From: Rhinopomastus cyanomelas | Lineage: Eukaryota; Chordata; Aves; Bucerotiformes; Rhinopomastidae | Direction of reading: 5' to 3' | Assembly (NCBI GenBank): GCA_013400115.1 | Contig: VXBP01003483.1 | Span: 186,001 to 250,000, forward strand | DNA length: 64,000 bases | Part shown: positions 1-10,600 of the stretch, one piece after another | How the letters are laid out: each line of letters starts with the position of its first letter | How positions within the stretch are numbered: the stretch's first letter is position 1 | The notes under the pieces: generated by a model | Database searches by the model: none | What the model was told of the DNA's origin: nothing | What the model saw: only the letters and a program-made list of their open reading frames with translations | Translations under genes and position numbers: made by a program

Positions 1-2006
1 GAGCACACTAATAAAAGACATTCACTGGTATAATAAAGGCAACACAAGGCCCAGATACATTAAGCATTATTAGGGCACAGTGAACTTCAAGGGAGCATCT
101 GATTTGAAGCTTTCAGCACAGTAGTTGCTATGCGACAACAGTCCCACTGCATAAGCAAGAACCTCTTTTCTTTCAAGAGCAGCTATATAAATGGCAGTTC
201 TGCACTAATAGCTAGAACTATTTCCAGCACAAATCTAGCATGACAGCAGTCACTTAATCTGTCTCTTGAACACCCTCAAGTTCTATGATCATGAACCGAG
301 CTGCTGCTTTACGACATCAAGCCGGAACAGAGCAGCCTTTAAAACACTAATGAACAACCAAATCTAACTGTGCTCCCTAGCTACTTCCGCAGTATCTAAC
401 CCTGATCACTTTACTTGCTCTGCATTTATCACATATTAATGCAAGCAGATTTTAAAAAGGGTACAATTACCTTAATGTGTAGTGGCCTTAATAAATAAGA
501 TTAAGAAAGCTATCCAAACTTTCCTAAATAACACTGTCATTCTCTTCTGTGCTAGCAATTACGCAGAAAAGGATTCTCAACTCCTTCCCAGTTCTCCGTA
601 ACTCAGATTCAGACCATTATAATTCCCTCAAAGGGTTCCTCCTGCATTTATTTAGTGCCCGAAATCTTCAGAGGTTTGCTACTAAGAAAACCCATGTAGA
701 CACAACCAGCTCTACAAATTCTGAAGGCCTAAAGGTAACAGGTGGATTATAACAGCCTATCCAAAACAATTTTAGACATCTATTTTGTAATGTCCGGTTT
801 GTATAACAAGGTAAAGCACAGGCAGTGCAACTCATTTAACAAAAAACTCCACCACAACACTAAATCTCAAGAGTATATTCTACTTCTGTGTTCCTGTAAT
901 CCCAATTTTTTCCTGCTATGCTTCATTTAACAACTGAGCCAAAAAACGGCACTATTTTTGACTTTAAGTTTCAGAGGTAATGTATGCAGTTGTGCACTTG
1001 GTTGTGCAATGCTCTACCACAACAGGCTATCCAACATAAGCTATATTCAAATCACCAGCAATCTTCAACTAAGATACAAGACAAGCAAACAAAAAGTTAA
1101 CACAAGTTTTGAAGGAACATTATTTGCACTTCAAGCAGTCTCTTCATTTGTGCTTTTCAAAGGAATTTCTGGTTAAGAGAGGCACTGCAAATTCCATTCA
1201 GCACTTTGATTTCAATGACCACTACCAGTACAACAGGAAAAAAAAGTCATCCAAGGTCTCAGGTGACTTTCGTTAATTTCATGTCCTCAGCACAATACCA
1301 GCACTTTAATGAATGCTCAGACTGTTTTCAAATGCTCAAAGTAGTCCAAGTAGAGACTGGAAATACTCCCTCATTGAGCAAATTCCCAAGACAGACATGT
1401 AAACTCCTTAAGGGACTTTAATGAGGTTGTCCGTTTATACCTGAACCTTTCAAACTTTTAGTACTTATTGCCATTCAAAGAAAACACGTGTTTACATTTT
1501 TAAAACAATAATCTGGAACAAATTATTGAACATTAATCAAAGTGTTATTTCAAAGTCTATCCTCTCATGACATTTCTATACCTTTATACTGGATAACAAT
1601 GTTTGTGTAATACAAAAGCACTTTATCACCTGATTTTATTTTCTCTTCTTCCTTACAACTATGGGAAAACCTAATTCCTAGACAGTATCAGGAAAAAACC
1701 TCTTAAGATCTTAAAATAACAGCTGTCCAAGTTTCTTGTGTACACTTGTATTTAATCCTCCTGAATCCAAGTAGTAATTAACAGTCTGTCAATAAAACTG
1801 TTTCCTGCCTATATCCGAATTGTGTTAGTTGGCCCAAGTCTCAGGAAGACGCAAGCAAGATGACAAGCCTTTAGCACTAGTGGCAAAATAACTGGCTTTT
1901 TTTCCTCTATAAGTGTTAGTTACCCTTGCTTCTGATGATTAAGACAGAGCCTTTCCCACAAAGCAGTAAAAAATCCTCAGACACTCTTCTCCAACCACCT
2001 TGCGCT
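1..2006. other. non-coding AT-rich stretch, probable intron
   Basis: No open frame here has a recognisable protein family, and no repeat family was recognised by eye. If the CpG island at 9.34-10.60 kb drives a minus-strand gene, this is most simply the interior of its first intron. That assignment is inference. Confidence 0.4.
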
Positions 2007-2090
2007 CACAGAATCACAGAACATTAGGGATTGGAAGGGAACTCGAAAGATCATCTAGTCCAATCTCCCCGCCACAGCAGGACCACCTTC
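2007..2090 (-). mobile_element. CR1 LINE 3'-end fragment
   Basis: The stretch begins with CACAGAATCACAGAAC and continues with the complement of the standard CR1 tail (rapid-fire 'ggattggaaggga', 'gatcatctagtccaat', 'gccacagcagga'). It is the last ~85 bp of a CR1 inserted on the minus strand and 5'-truncated, as most CR1 copies are. Mismatches and lack of a clear target duplication suggest an old insertion. Confidence 0.85.
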
Positions 2091-2834
2091 TGGATATAGT
2101 TCTACAGAAACAAAAGCCAGTTCCACGGTTAAATGTGTTTTGTTGAAATCATTACTGTCCTATGCTGTCACTTTGAAGAAAACACCTTAACTACATCACA
2201 ACTGGATATGTGTAACTCTGTGTCTGCAATTCTTGGCAAATTATCCATCCTCCCATTTGTTCTTATTAAAAAGGAGTCTGTCCTGCAATCCAAACACACT
2301 TTATCAAATATTTTACCCCAAGCTTCCCCAAAATACTTTTACAGGGTGCTTCAAATGAGCTTCCACACCTGCATAAGTCCACTTAGTACATCAGGCTGGC
2401 ACAGGTTACACCTTCCTAAGGGAAGAACATCTAGGGCAGTGCTGGATTCTCATGTAGTACCCTCAGAACACCACTCCAGTCCTCATGTTTTCTCGTTTTG
2501 TCGTGGCCTGTGTGTTGACTGAGTTAGTACCTAAGAAAATTGTGAGCTAGAGTCAGTTTCACATTTTTGTCCTTATTCTATTACTCTACAAGTCTTCCCA
2601 GTAATATCAAAGAATTACTCACACAGCAGCACACTGCTCAATTTTAATAAGATCTAAATATAGGCTAGTACGTCAAGTGTTTACAGAGTGAGATCTGTTT
2701 GAAGTTTCAGTGTTAGAATCTCACATTTGCACAAAGGCATCTTAAGACAAGGTAAAAAATATACATGTTAAATAATTACATACCCTGTGCCTCCACAGCA
2801 GTGTTTCTGCAAAATCAGAATAGCATTACTTAAA
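2091..2834. other. non-coding stretch, nothing recognised
   Basis: A 129-codon open frame on the plus strand (2133-2522) resembles no family and has no supporting splice or promoter signal. I see no repeat structure in it. Confidence 0.35.
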
Positions 2835-3904
2835 TCTACCTGGACTTGTGCAAAGCATTTAACACTGTCCCACATAACATCCTTCTCTTTAAATTGAAAA
2901 GGCACACATTTGACAGATGAACAGCTTGGCGCATAAGCAATTCCTTTATGGTCACACTCGGAGAGTTGTAGTCAACAGCTCAATGCCAGAGCAGAGGCAA
3001 GTGACAAAAGGGTGTTCCCTGCAGGTCAGGACTGGTACTAACATCTTTTTTGGCCACATGGACAATGGGAGTAAGCTCACCTTCAGCAGGTGTGCAGTGA
3101 TTGACATGCCTGAGGAATAGAATGCCATGTAGATGGACCATGACAGGCTTGAGAGGTGGGCCAGTGCAAACTTCAATAGGTGCAACAATACCAAGAGCAA
3201 AGTCCTGCATGTGGGTCAGGGCAATTCTCAGCATCAGCACAGGCTGAGGGAGGCTGGCATTGAAAGCAGCCCTGCAAAAAAGGACTTGGGATTATTGATG
3301 GATGAGCCAGAACTGTGTGCTCACTGCCCAGGAAGCCAACCACATCCTGAGCTGCGTCAAAAGAAGCATCACCAGCAGGTCCAAGAAGGTTGATTCTGCC
3401 CCTCTGCTCGAATGAGACCCTACCTGAGCACTGTGTCCAGCTCCAGACCTCCAGCCTAAGTCATGCACCTGCTTAAGCAGATTCAGTGTAGGCCAGCAAG
3501 ATTACCAAGGGGCTGAAGCACTTCTCATGTAAGGACAGGCTGAGACAGCTGGGGTAGTTCAGCCTGAAGAAGAAAAGGCTCCAGGGAGACTTCATTTGGG
3601 CCTTCCTTCCATTACTTAAAGGGGGGTGTAGAAGAGAGGTAGAGCTCTTACCAAAGCACATAGCAACAGGATAAGACATAAGTTTTAAAATGGAAGAGGA
3701 TAGACTTAGATTACATGTTAGAAAGACATTCTTTACTGTGAGAGTATTGAGACACTGCAACAGGTTGCCCAGAGTTGTGGATGTCCTCTGTCTGGCAGCA
3801 TTCAAGGCCAGGTTGGATGGAGATTTGAGCAGCCTGGTCTAGTGCTAGGTGTCCCTGCCCATGGCAGGGAATGTTGCCAACAGCTAATCCCTTTGAGCCC
3901 AAAA
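2835..3904 (+). mobile_element. old CR1 LINE, reverse-transcriptase to 3' end
   Basis: The plus strand keeps broken pieces of CR1 ORF2 in order. At 2841 onward a segment reads DLCKAFNTVPHNI, the RT block around the catalytic region's upstream helix. VVVNSS and a decayed GVPQG-like block follow (2960-3050), then the thumb/connection region (3130-3400), then the C-terminal part and 3' tail near 3735-3860 ('caacaggttgcccag', 'gtgtccctgcccatggcaggg'). Frames are interrupted by stops and indels, so it is a dead copy. Its divergence from the other CR1 pieces in the window suggests an older subfamily. Confidence 0.85.
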
Positions 3905-6900
3905 TACCTTAAGACAGTTATCTTGCAAAGATACCATTCAATTCTCGTGTACGTAATTGTATATATACACACATATATAACAAATCCTACTTTATACAGA
4001 TATATGTTGGTTTTGACAATTAATTCCTGCTCAAGTACAGTTTTTTATATCTGCTAATCCATTTATCCCACAGCGAGGCACAGAAGATGTAGATTGCATT
4101 TCAAACAGGGTAGACCACAATCATTTAAAGTAGCAGAAGGTAACACATCATGGTATCTTGCGTGACAAGAAATACCTGTATGAAAACCACAACAGCATCA
4201 TTTTCTCCCACCATCAGACAGGAATACAACCTATCAAGATATTAAGATATAAACAGGCTTGGAAAAGTCTTCCCTTTGGTTCACATAAAAGGAATCTATA
4301 CCCACAACCTTCACATGATCAATTTTCTAGAATTTTGATTTCACAGTAAATGCTTTTCCAACTCTGATGTATGGCTGGATTAAGAAACATGGGAAAGAAA
4401 GCAGCAGCATTTTGCTAGAAGACCTTATTCAACTCTATTTCTTGTCTCCATACACAACTGAAGGATCCCTCAGAAGAACTGGACAGAGATGATTTTGAAG
4501 AACCGGATCTAGTCTACAGCCTCAAAACTTAAAAGACACACTCAGAAGTCTAAAAATTTAAAGTTTTCTACATCTCTTTCATACCAAAGAAGGGCACAAT
4601 GGCAATCCATAAAAAGTCATGTCACTGTTAAATTCTGGCCGTGATGTTTCCTCACCACTAAAGAAACACTTGTAAGTGTAGCAGCATTGGACAAGGTGTT
4701 ACTTGTACCAGCATTTCATACTCAAATTCCCTCAGAAGACAATTCACTGACATAACTTGCTTCACAGTCACCCTGCCTAAGCTATATCCGGCACAACACT
4801 TTGCTACAGGTTGTGCTTGAGCAAGACACTTAGACCAAAATGTCTATCCTGACACACACTGTGCACTTCTGATTATAAGAGGGTCTACCAAATGTTTCCG
4901 GTATCATTGATGTTGTTCAAGACTTTTCTTAACAGCAGTACAATGAAAACAATTTATATAAGAGCAATAAAAGCATTGAAGTTATTGAAAATTGTATCCA
5001 AAACCTTATCAAGCTTCAGATACTTGATGCACAAACAAAACACAAAGGCAGACCCAAAACAAAACCTAAGGAGGACTCCAGCACTTCATGTGCTGTCCTG
5101 CTGCTACAGTTGGATCACTTGCACTGACAGAGAGAACTATGATTTTTGCAGCCTCTGGCATCAAGCTGACAGAGGGTCCCTTTATCCTGCACAGGTAAAC
5201 CAACGTGTGGCTAGTGACTGAAACCAGACTACAGCAAATATCCTCTATTTAGAATTCTTTCTATTCAAATGTGCCTGAAAGTTTTTCAGTAGCCCTCAAA
5301 AACACAACTTTGTCTTCAGAACATGAGAGCTAACTATGCAACACAAACTCATGTTTTTATTCAGGCTCTGGGGCAAAATCAGCATTAACTAATAGGCCCT
5401 TTCAAACCAATGACCTGTGACTGACCTTTAGACTGTCTCTGATCAGCGCTATCTTAATACACTGCAGTGATACCTGAGGAGTTACTAAATACAGCCAAGC
5501 ATCCAAGATATGAGAAACTACCTCAGGAAAGTGACCTCCTCCTCCTTTACAAACAGCCTTAGTTGTAGCAAAGTCCAGATATTTTACAGCTGGAGGCAGA
5601 GAAAGCAACTGAGCCTGTGACCAACACCTTGCATGGAACATCCCTGCAGGCTGGAGTCAGGGTTGGCTTCTCACCTCAGAGTCACAAACTCACAGACAGA
5701 AACAAAAGACAAAAGATGACCTCATGGCTCTAGCCTTACAATTATTAAATGTGTGGAATAGAAGTTAGAAAAGGTAATATAGGGAGAAGAAGAGAAGCTT
5801 AGTGCTTGAAAGGGGCAGAGAGACTACTCTCAAGAAAAGTATATACCACAAATTAAACCTCCACTTTACAAGTGAGATTTTTCTTAACTTCAGTTGATCC
5901 AAGTTTCTAACTTGTATATGCTTAGAAATTACTTTTCTTATTATGTGCCAGTGTCACGGACACCAAACCATAGGCCACAACTGGGCCTGAGCCCAGTGCA
6001 GCTCCATGTGAAGCATCAAACCAAAAGCAGATAGCTGACTCTACTGGATATAGCTAATATCTAGATACTCTGAATAGGTGTCTGGATACTAGGCATCAAT
6101 TTCTAAGCATCTTTTCATGGATTGTACATGACAAAGATCACCAGCAAGAACTCAATGCCAAGACATTCATCTGGTCCAATTCAGACCCAACAGTGAGGTT
6201 CTCAGTGCAAATCAGGAAAGCACACAGACACCAGTCCAGCTACCTCAGTTCAACAGAACAGACTTAAGAATTCATTACAAATGTAAAACTGAACACACCT
6301 GCCAAAAAAGCTACCACCTACTCAAGTCATACAGGGAAGTATTAATATTTTTGAGCACCTTGTTCCTTTGCATTTGCAAAGACTTCATAGACCACACAGA
6401 TGATAGAAACACTTTGTCTGACATTACACACATACCCTGGATTCAGATTCTTGGAGACACAACTGAACTAAGGTCAAGTATGGAAATCCATGACAGAAGA
6501 ACAGCAAGGAAGCCTGAATGCAAATGCAAAGCCTTAGCATAGCAAAGCAGATGTGTCAAATTATAAAGCACTGTTTTGGCTGCACAATACTGCCATTAAA
6601 GAGTAGCTCCCAAATACCCCTACTTCAGCCACACAGAACTAAAAGTGTAAGTCATCCCTGCCTGATGCATTCAGGTAAAATTACTGATACTCCACAGCCT
6701 CAAAAGAGCTACACCACAGCTATGGACTACTTTCCAGACGTGTTCCCAAACTCTCACCTCCAGTACAAAGAAAGATTTAAATTCAAATTATCACAGTACA
6801 GATCACCTTCTCCATCCACAGAATAAATGAAATCTAAGTTGGTCAAAGCATTTTTAGCCAGTAGCATCTTCAACACCTTGGTTTTCCCATATCCTAAATA

Positions 6901-8846
6901 TTCACTACAAACTTTACCAGGGGAACAGTTAAAGCCTGATTTCCTTTACCTCATCATTCACCTTAATCAAGGGCCTACAAACTCAACAGATCCCCAGCCA
7001 TACAACCTGGCAGACTGCCACAGAACTTCCACAAAGGAGTGTTTTCGAACAAGCAATCCAATCTAGTCTTGCTACAACTTGCCCATCACCACTTCCTGCT
7101 TTCCAATTTCCTCCCCAAAAGAAAAGTTAATATAGGTATATTCCACGAACTCTTCTGCAAAGTTCACTATAACTACTACATACACCCTCCTCTTTTTTCT
7201 GTGGATTCCCACCTTTTCTGTAACCACATGCTCAGAGCAACACACATCACAATGTTTCTCCAGCATCAAAGATGCAAGTCTTCTTGCTAGAACTGAGAGA
7301 TTCTGAAATAATTCTGAAACAAGCTACCAATTATTCATATGGAAAACTCATCAGATTCTTCACAAGTTTACAACTCACACGCATCAGTCTGAGCATTATG
7401 TGAACTGAAAAAACTGCCAATCCCCCAGAATGGAGGCCATCAACAACTGCCATTCTCAACGCAAGAAATCAAGGCAAATTAGCACGGGATATATGAGACA
7501 AACTCATGGCAGACATTTTTTAAACAGAACTCATGATTCTTAATCGAGCAAAATGAATGCCCAGCTTTGTCTTTTGGCAAGTTATAACATTTGCCTACTA
7601 TGACAAAGGAGGTTCAAAAGAAAATAGTCTTGCTGTCATCCACCGTTAAGGTGCTCAAAGGAAGGAAAAAAGGGTCCTCATAGCTCTCTGTTTTCTGCTG
7701 TGGTGATGATACAGGACATTGTGGATGAAGAATCTGTTGTACACAACCTATTTCTGCACATTATTTCATTCAGTAGTAGAACTTCCCAGCAAAACAGACA
7801 CTAGTGAAACTAGAAAAGGTTCCTCTTGAGGCCTTAAAGATTTAAATACTGGGTATCTGTCAACAACAAAACCAATATGCATTGGCTACTTATATGTACT
7901 ATAGACAGAGCAGAATGCAGCAGTTTCATTTTCTGGAATTCACTGTGTTTTCCATGACAAGACATGGCACAGCTTACCCAACTTCAAGTAACTCTGCAGT
8001 GATACTCATTTTGGCCTAAATTATAATCAAAAAAATCAACACACAAAACCACAATCCAACTGATTTTGTATGAGTATAGTATTACACCCCTGCATCTTAG
8101 CAGTACTGCACTTAGCACACCTGATTCAGCATTCTAAAAAAAGGTAAAACACTTTAATATCATTATTCAGACCAATCAGCTTTTCGTTCTGAGCAGGAAG
8201 CTTTTTACCAGTCATGGAACTTCTGTTTTGACTCCCCAGCTTTACAGTATATACAGCATATAGAATTTTTATTTTAACTTACATTTAAAATAAATAATGG
8301 AGAGACCACTGGATACAGACATTCTGACATCTACCTTGAAATAGAAAATTTAGCTACATTTCAGAAAAAAGAAGACACAGAAAAGACCTTTCACACAGAA
8401 CTGACTCTCGCCTTAGCTTATGGCTTGACAACAAGTTAATATTATTTGGCCAAACATGAAGTATTTCATAAATGAGAAAAATACACTTTCCATTTTCTCT
8501 ACAAGGTAAGAAATATCTCAAGGAATGCTAAAGAGGAAGCAACTTACGAATAATTCAGAAATGATCGTGGGAAGGAAATAATTGGGAAAGAAGCACAGGT
8601 TGAAAAATAAACGAAGGAAGGGTTCCACTTATTTTTTACACTTTCTGTGGAACAGCAGGCAAATTACCTAATTTCTGTGCTTCAGATCTCTCCCTTCCCA
8701 TTGCTGCTCCTCCTCTCTCAACATATTGTCTACTTCAGCTGTTCAGTTCTTCACGGCTGGAAATCCATCTCAGTAACATGAAAACCAAACCTCACTACAT
8801 TCAACGCAACGGTATGTTTGCAAGCCCCAGTTAAAGAGATGGTTGT
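3905..8846. other. non-coding AT-rich stretch, probable intron
   Basis: About 4.9 kb without any recognisable coding exon, RNA gene or transposable element. A short TA/CA-rich microsatellite-like run lies at about 3955-3985. Open frames are all short (109 codons or fewer) and look like chance. Probably intronic to a minus-strand gene starting at the CpG island to the right. Confidence 0.4.
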
Positions 8847-8862
8847 TACCTATCGTTACTAA
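8847..8862 (+). repeat. left target-site duplication of CR1
   Basis: TACCTATCGTTACTAA occurs here and again at 9202-9217, exactly flanking the CR1 copy between them. A 16-bp exact direct repeat bordering a retroelement is best read as a target-site duplication. Confidence 0.85.
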
Positions 8863-9201
8863 TAAATCTAATGGGGGGTGCGTGTCAGGAGGATGGCACT
8901 GGGCTGTTCTCGGTGTCATGTAGTGATAGGACGAGGAGCAATGGTTGTAAGCTGGAACATAGGAGGTTCCACATCAACCTGAGAAAGAACTTCTTCACGG
9001 TGAGGGTGACGGAGCACTGGAAGGGGCTGCCCAGGGGGGTTGTGCAGTCTCCTTCACTGGAGATATTCAAGACCCGACTGGACGGGTTCCTGTGTGACTT
9101 GGTTTAGGTGATCCTGCTGTTGCAGGCGGATTGGACTAGATGATCTTTCGAGGTCCCTTCCAATCCGTTATGATTCTATGATTCTATGATTCTATGATTA
9201 A
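8863..9201 (+). mobile_element. young 5'-truncated CR1 LINE
   Basis: This copy runs from near the end of ORF2 (the block translating to [14 protein letters not shown]...[12 protein letters not shown]) through the 3' UTR motif 'ctagatgatctttcgaggtcccttccaat' to three-and-a-half copies of the octamer ATTCTATG. A 78-codon frame (8871-9107) is still open to the natural ORF2 stop. The exact 16-bp flanking repeat and good match to the other CR1 tails indicate a recent insertion. Confidence 0.93.
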
Positions 9202-9217
9202 TACCTATCGTTACTAA
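9202..9217 (+). repeat. right target-site duplication of CR1
   Basis: Second copy of TACCTATCGTTACTAA, directly after the ATTCTATG tail of the CR1. Confidence 0.85.
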
Positions 9218-9743
9218 CGAAACTAACACGATTGAGAAGGCATTCTGTTAATTTGTGCTTTTAAGACAACCAGAAAAATAAACGAGAAAATGCAAGGAAG
9301 TTACCGAACATTAGAAACAAATAAACGTGAACTAAACGGCTGTTTAGAGAGACCGGGCCGGGAAGGGCGAGGGAAACCCGATTAATCTGAGCGGAAAGGA
9401 GGGAAGCGCCCTGGAGAGCCTCCACCCAGGAAAGGGAGTCCTGAGGCTTCACCGCCAAGGTAAGATAAAGGAGAGCGGCGCTGCGCTATGTGCGGGGCAC
9501 TGACACACCGTGTGCGGACCAACACTGGCAGCACGCAGCTCGGACCAGACATTGAGGAGGCAGTTACAGCTGGACATCGCTCAAGGCCACCAGCACACGG
9601 CGTAACCCACGCGACGGAGACGCAGCCCGGCCCGCAACAGGGAGACGGGGACAGAGAGGGGGAGGGAAAGAGAGAGGCTGGGCCAGGGGCTCAGAAGACC
9701 CGCAATGCCCCACTCCGTCACCGCCGTGCCCTGCACCCGCGCT

Positions 9744-9769
9744 CCCCCCCACCCCCCTGTAGCCCCCCC
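9744..9769 (-). repeat. G-quadruplex-type tract (G-rich on minus strand)
   Basis: The plus strand has three C runs of six or seven bases in 26 bp. The minus strand therefore has G runs long enough to supply four G-tracts. It lies about 10 bp into the predicted first intron of the minus-strand transcript, a common place for such tracts. Confidence 0.5.
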
Positions 9770-9779
9770 TGCGCCTCAC

Positions 9780-10105
9780 CTGCACCTGCTCGCGGAAGCG
9801 GCAAGGTCCTGCCGCTCCCTAGAAGAAGCGACAGCACTAGTACGAGCCCGAGAGGGCGCCGCGCTCCGAGGGGCCGCGGCCCGTCCCGCCGCCTGGCCCC
9901 TGCGTTGAGCCCACCGCACTTCTGCATCCCCTCCGCTCCCGGGCCCGGCGCCGAAAGAGGAGGATTGAGGTTCTCAGCGGCTCCGGCGAGCCCCCACTGC
10001 AGCCGCTGCCCCCCGCCTGCGCGGCATCAGCCCTACCACTCCGCGCCCCTCACAAGACCCCACCAGTCCCAACGGCCGCCACCATCGCCGCCATCTTCCG
10101 GGCTA
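9780..10105 (-). other. predicted first exon of a minus-strand gene
   Basis: On the minus strand, transcription probably begins near 10105, at the ETS/YY1 element. The predicted exon ends at 9780 with the donor GTGCAG|GTGAGG (GT at 9779-9778), a close match to consensus. The exon would be GC-rich. The ATGs inside it come from the YY1-type GATGGCGGC context and may not be used as starts. The start position is approximate, and this is a signal-based prediction with no protein evidence. Confidence 0.45.
10087..10101 (-). promoter_or_regulatory. ETS/YY1 composite initiator element
   Basis: On the minus strand this reads CCGGAAGATGGCGGC, an ETS core (GGAA) fused to a YY1 site (AAGATGGCGGC). Sense-oriented copies sit at or just downstream of the start site of many vertebrate housekeeping genes, which sets the likely transcription direction as leftward. 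Confidence 0.65.
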
Positions 10106-10229
10106 CCTGACCAGGAGTGGGTGTGGGCACGTTGCTGATTGATAGCCTAACGCTCCAACCAAGCCGCGTCTCACGCTCAGGAGGCGGGACCACTGGCGGG
10201 GACAAATCCGTGATTGACAGGGAGATCAG

Positions 10230-10234
10230 CCAAT
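10230..10234 (+). promoter_or_regulatory. CCAAT box (NF-Y type)
   Basis: AGCCAATCGC context, about 130 bp upstream of the predicted minus-strand start. NF-Y works in either orientation. Confidence 0.5.
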
Positions 10235-10298
10235 CGCACCTCAGAGGGCGAGGCAAGGCGAGTGAAGGCTGCGGCGCGAGAACGGTGGAGCGCCTCTG

Positions 10299-10303
10299 CC
10301 AAT
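10299..10303 (+). promoter_or_regulatory. CCAAT box (NF-Y type)
   Basis: TGCCAATCAAG context, about 65 bp beyond the previous CCAAT box. Paired CCAAT boxes are typical of CpG-island promoters. Confidence 0.45.
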
Positions 10304-10600
10304 CAAGCCTCACTTTAGCGGGTGAGGGCGAGAGGGAGCGCGGGGCTTCCCGAGGATTGAAGGCGCGCTCCGTCAACCGGCTGACGGGGCGGGAGCAGCG
10401 GCCGGGGCTGGGCTTAGCCCGTGCGCAGGGCACGCGGGAGTAGCGCCGCCTCGAGGCGACTCCCCCTAACGCAGTACCGGCCCGGGCCTCCAGTCTTCGG
10501 GAGCGGGCGGTGCCCGGCCTGAGCAGGGCAGCCTAGAGCAGAGGCCGACAAGAGGCGCAGGACGAGAGTCAGACACACAGATGGGCTTAACCCGCCTCTG

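Larger units (their letters stand above)
9340..10600. promoter_or_regulatory. CpG island, probable gene promoter
   Basis: CpG dinucleotides are very dense here and rare on both sides, the pattern of an unmethylated housekeeping promoter. It contains CCAAT boxes (10230-10234, 10299-10303), GC-box-like GGGCGG near 10505, and an ETS/YY1 element. The main direction is probably minus, because the ETS/YY1 element reads leftward and a strong donor site follows on that strand. A plus-strand donor at 9460 allows divergent or antisense transcription as well. In mammals the gene head-to-head with OCM is RNF216, but no RNF216 coding exon is seen here, so the gene name is only a guess. Confidence 0.85.

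Noticed and set aside
3955..3985. TA/CA-rich microsatellite-like run
   Set aside because: Too short and irregular to be a notable microsatellite.
9488..10138. 216-codon plus-strand open frame, the longest in the window
   Set aside because: It lies wholly in the CpG island, where stops are rare by composition. The translation is low-complexity Pro/Arg/Ser-rich with no domain, and it runs across the predicted minus-strand promoter.
10050..10433. 127-codon minus-strand open frame over the CpG-island promoter
   Set aside because: It starts upstream of the likely transcription start and overlaps the CCAAT boxes; composition-driven.
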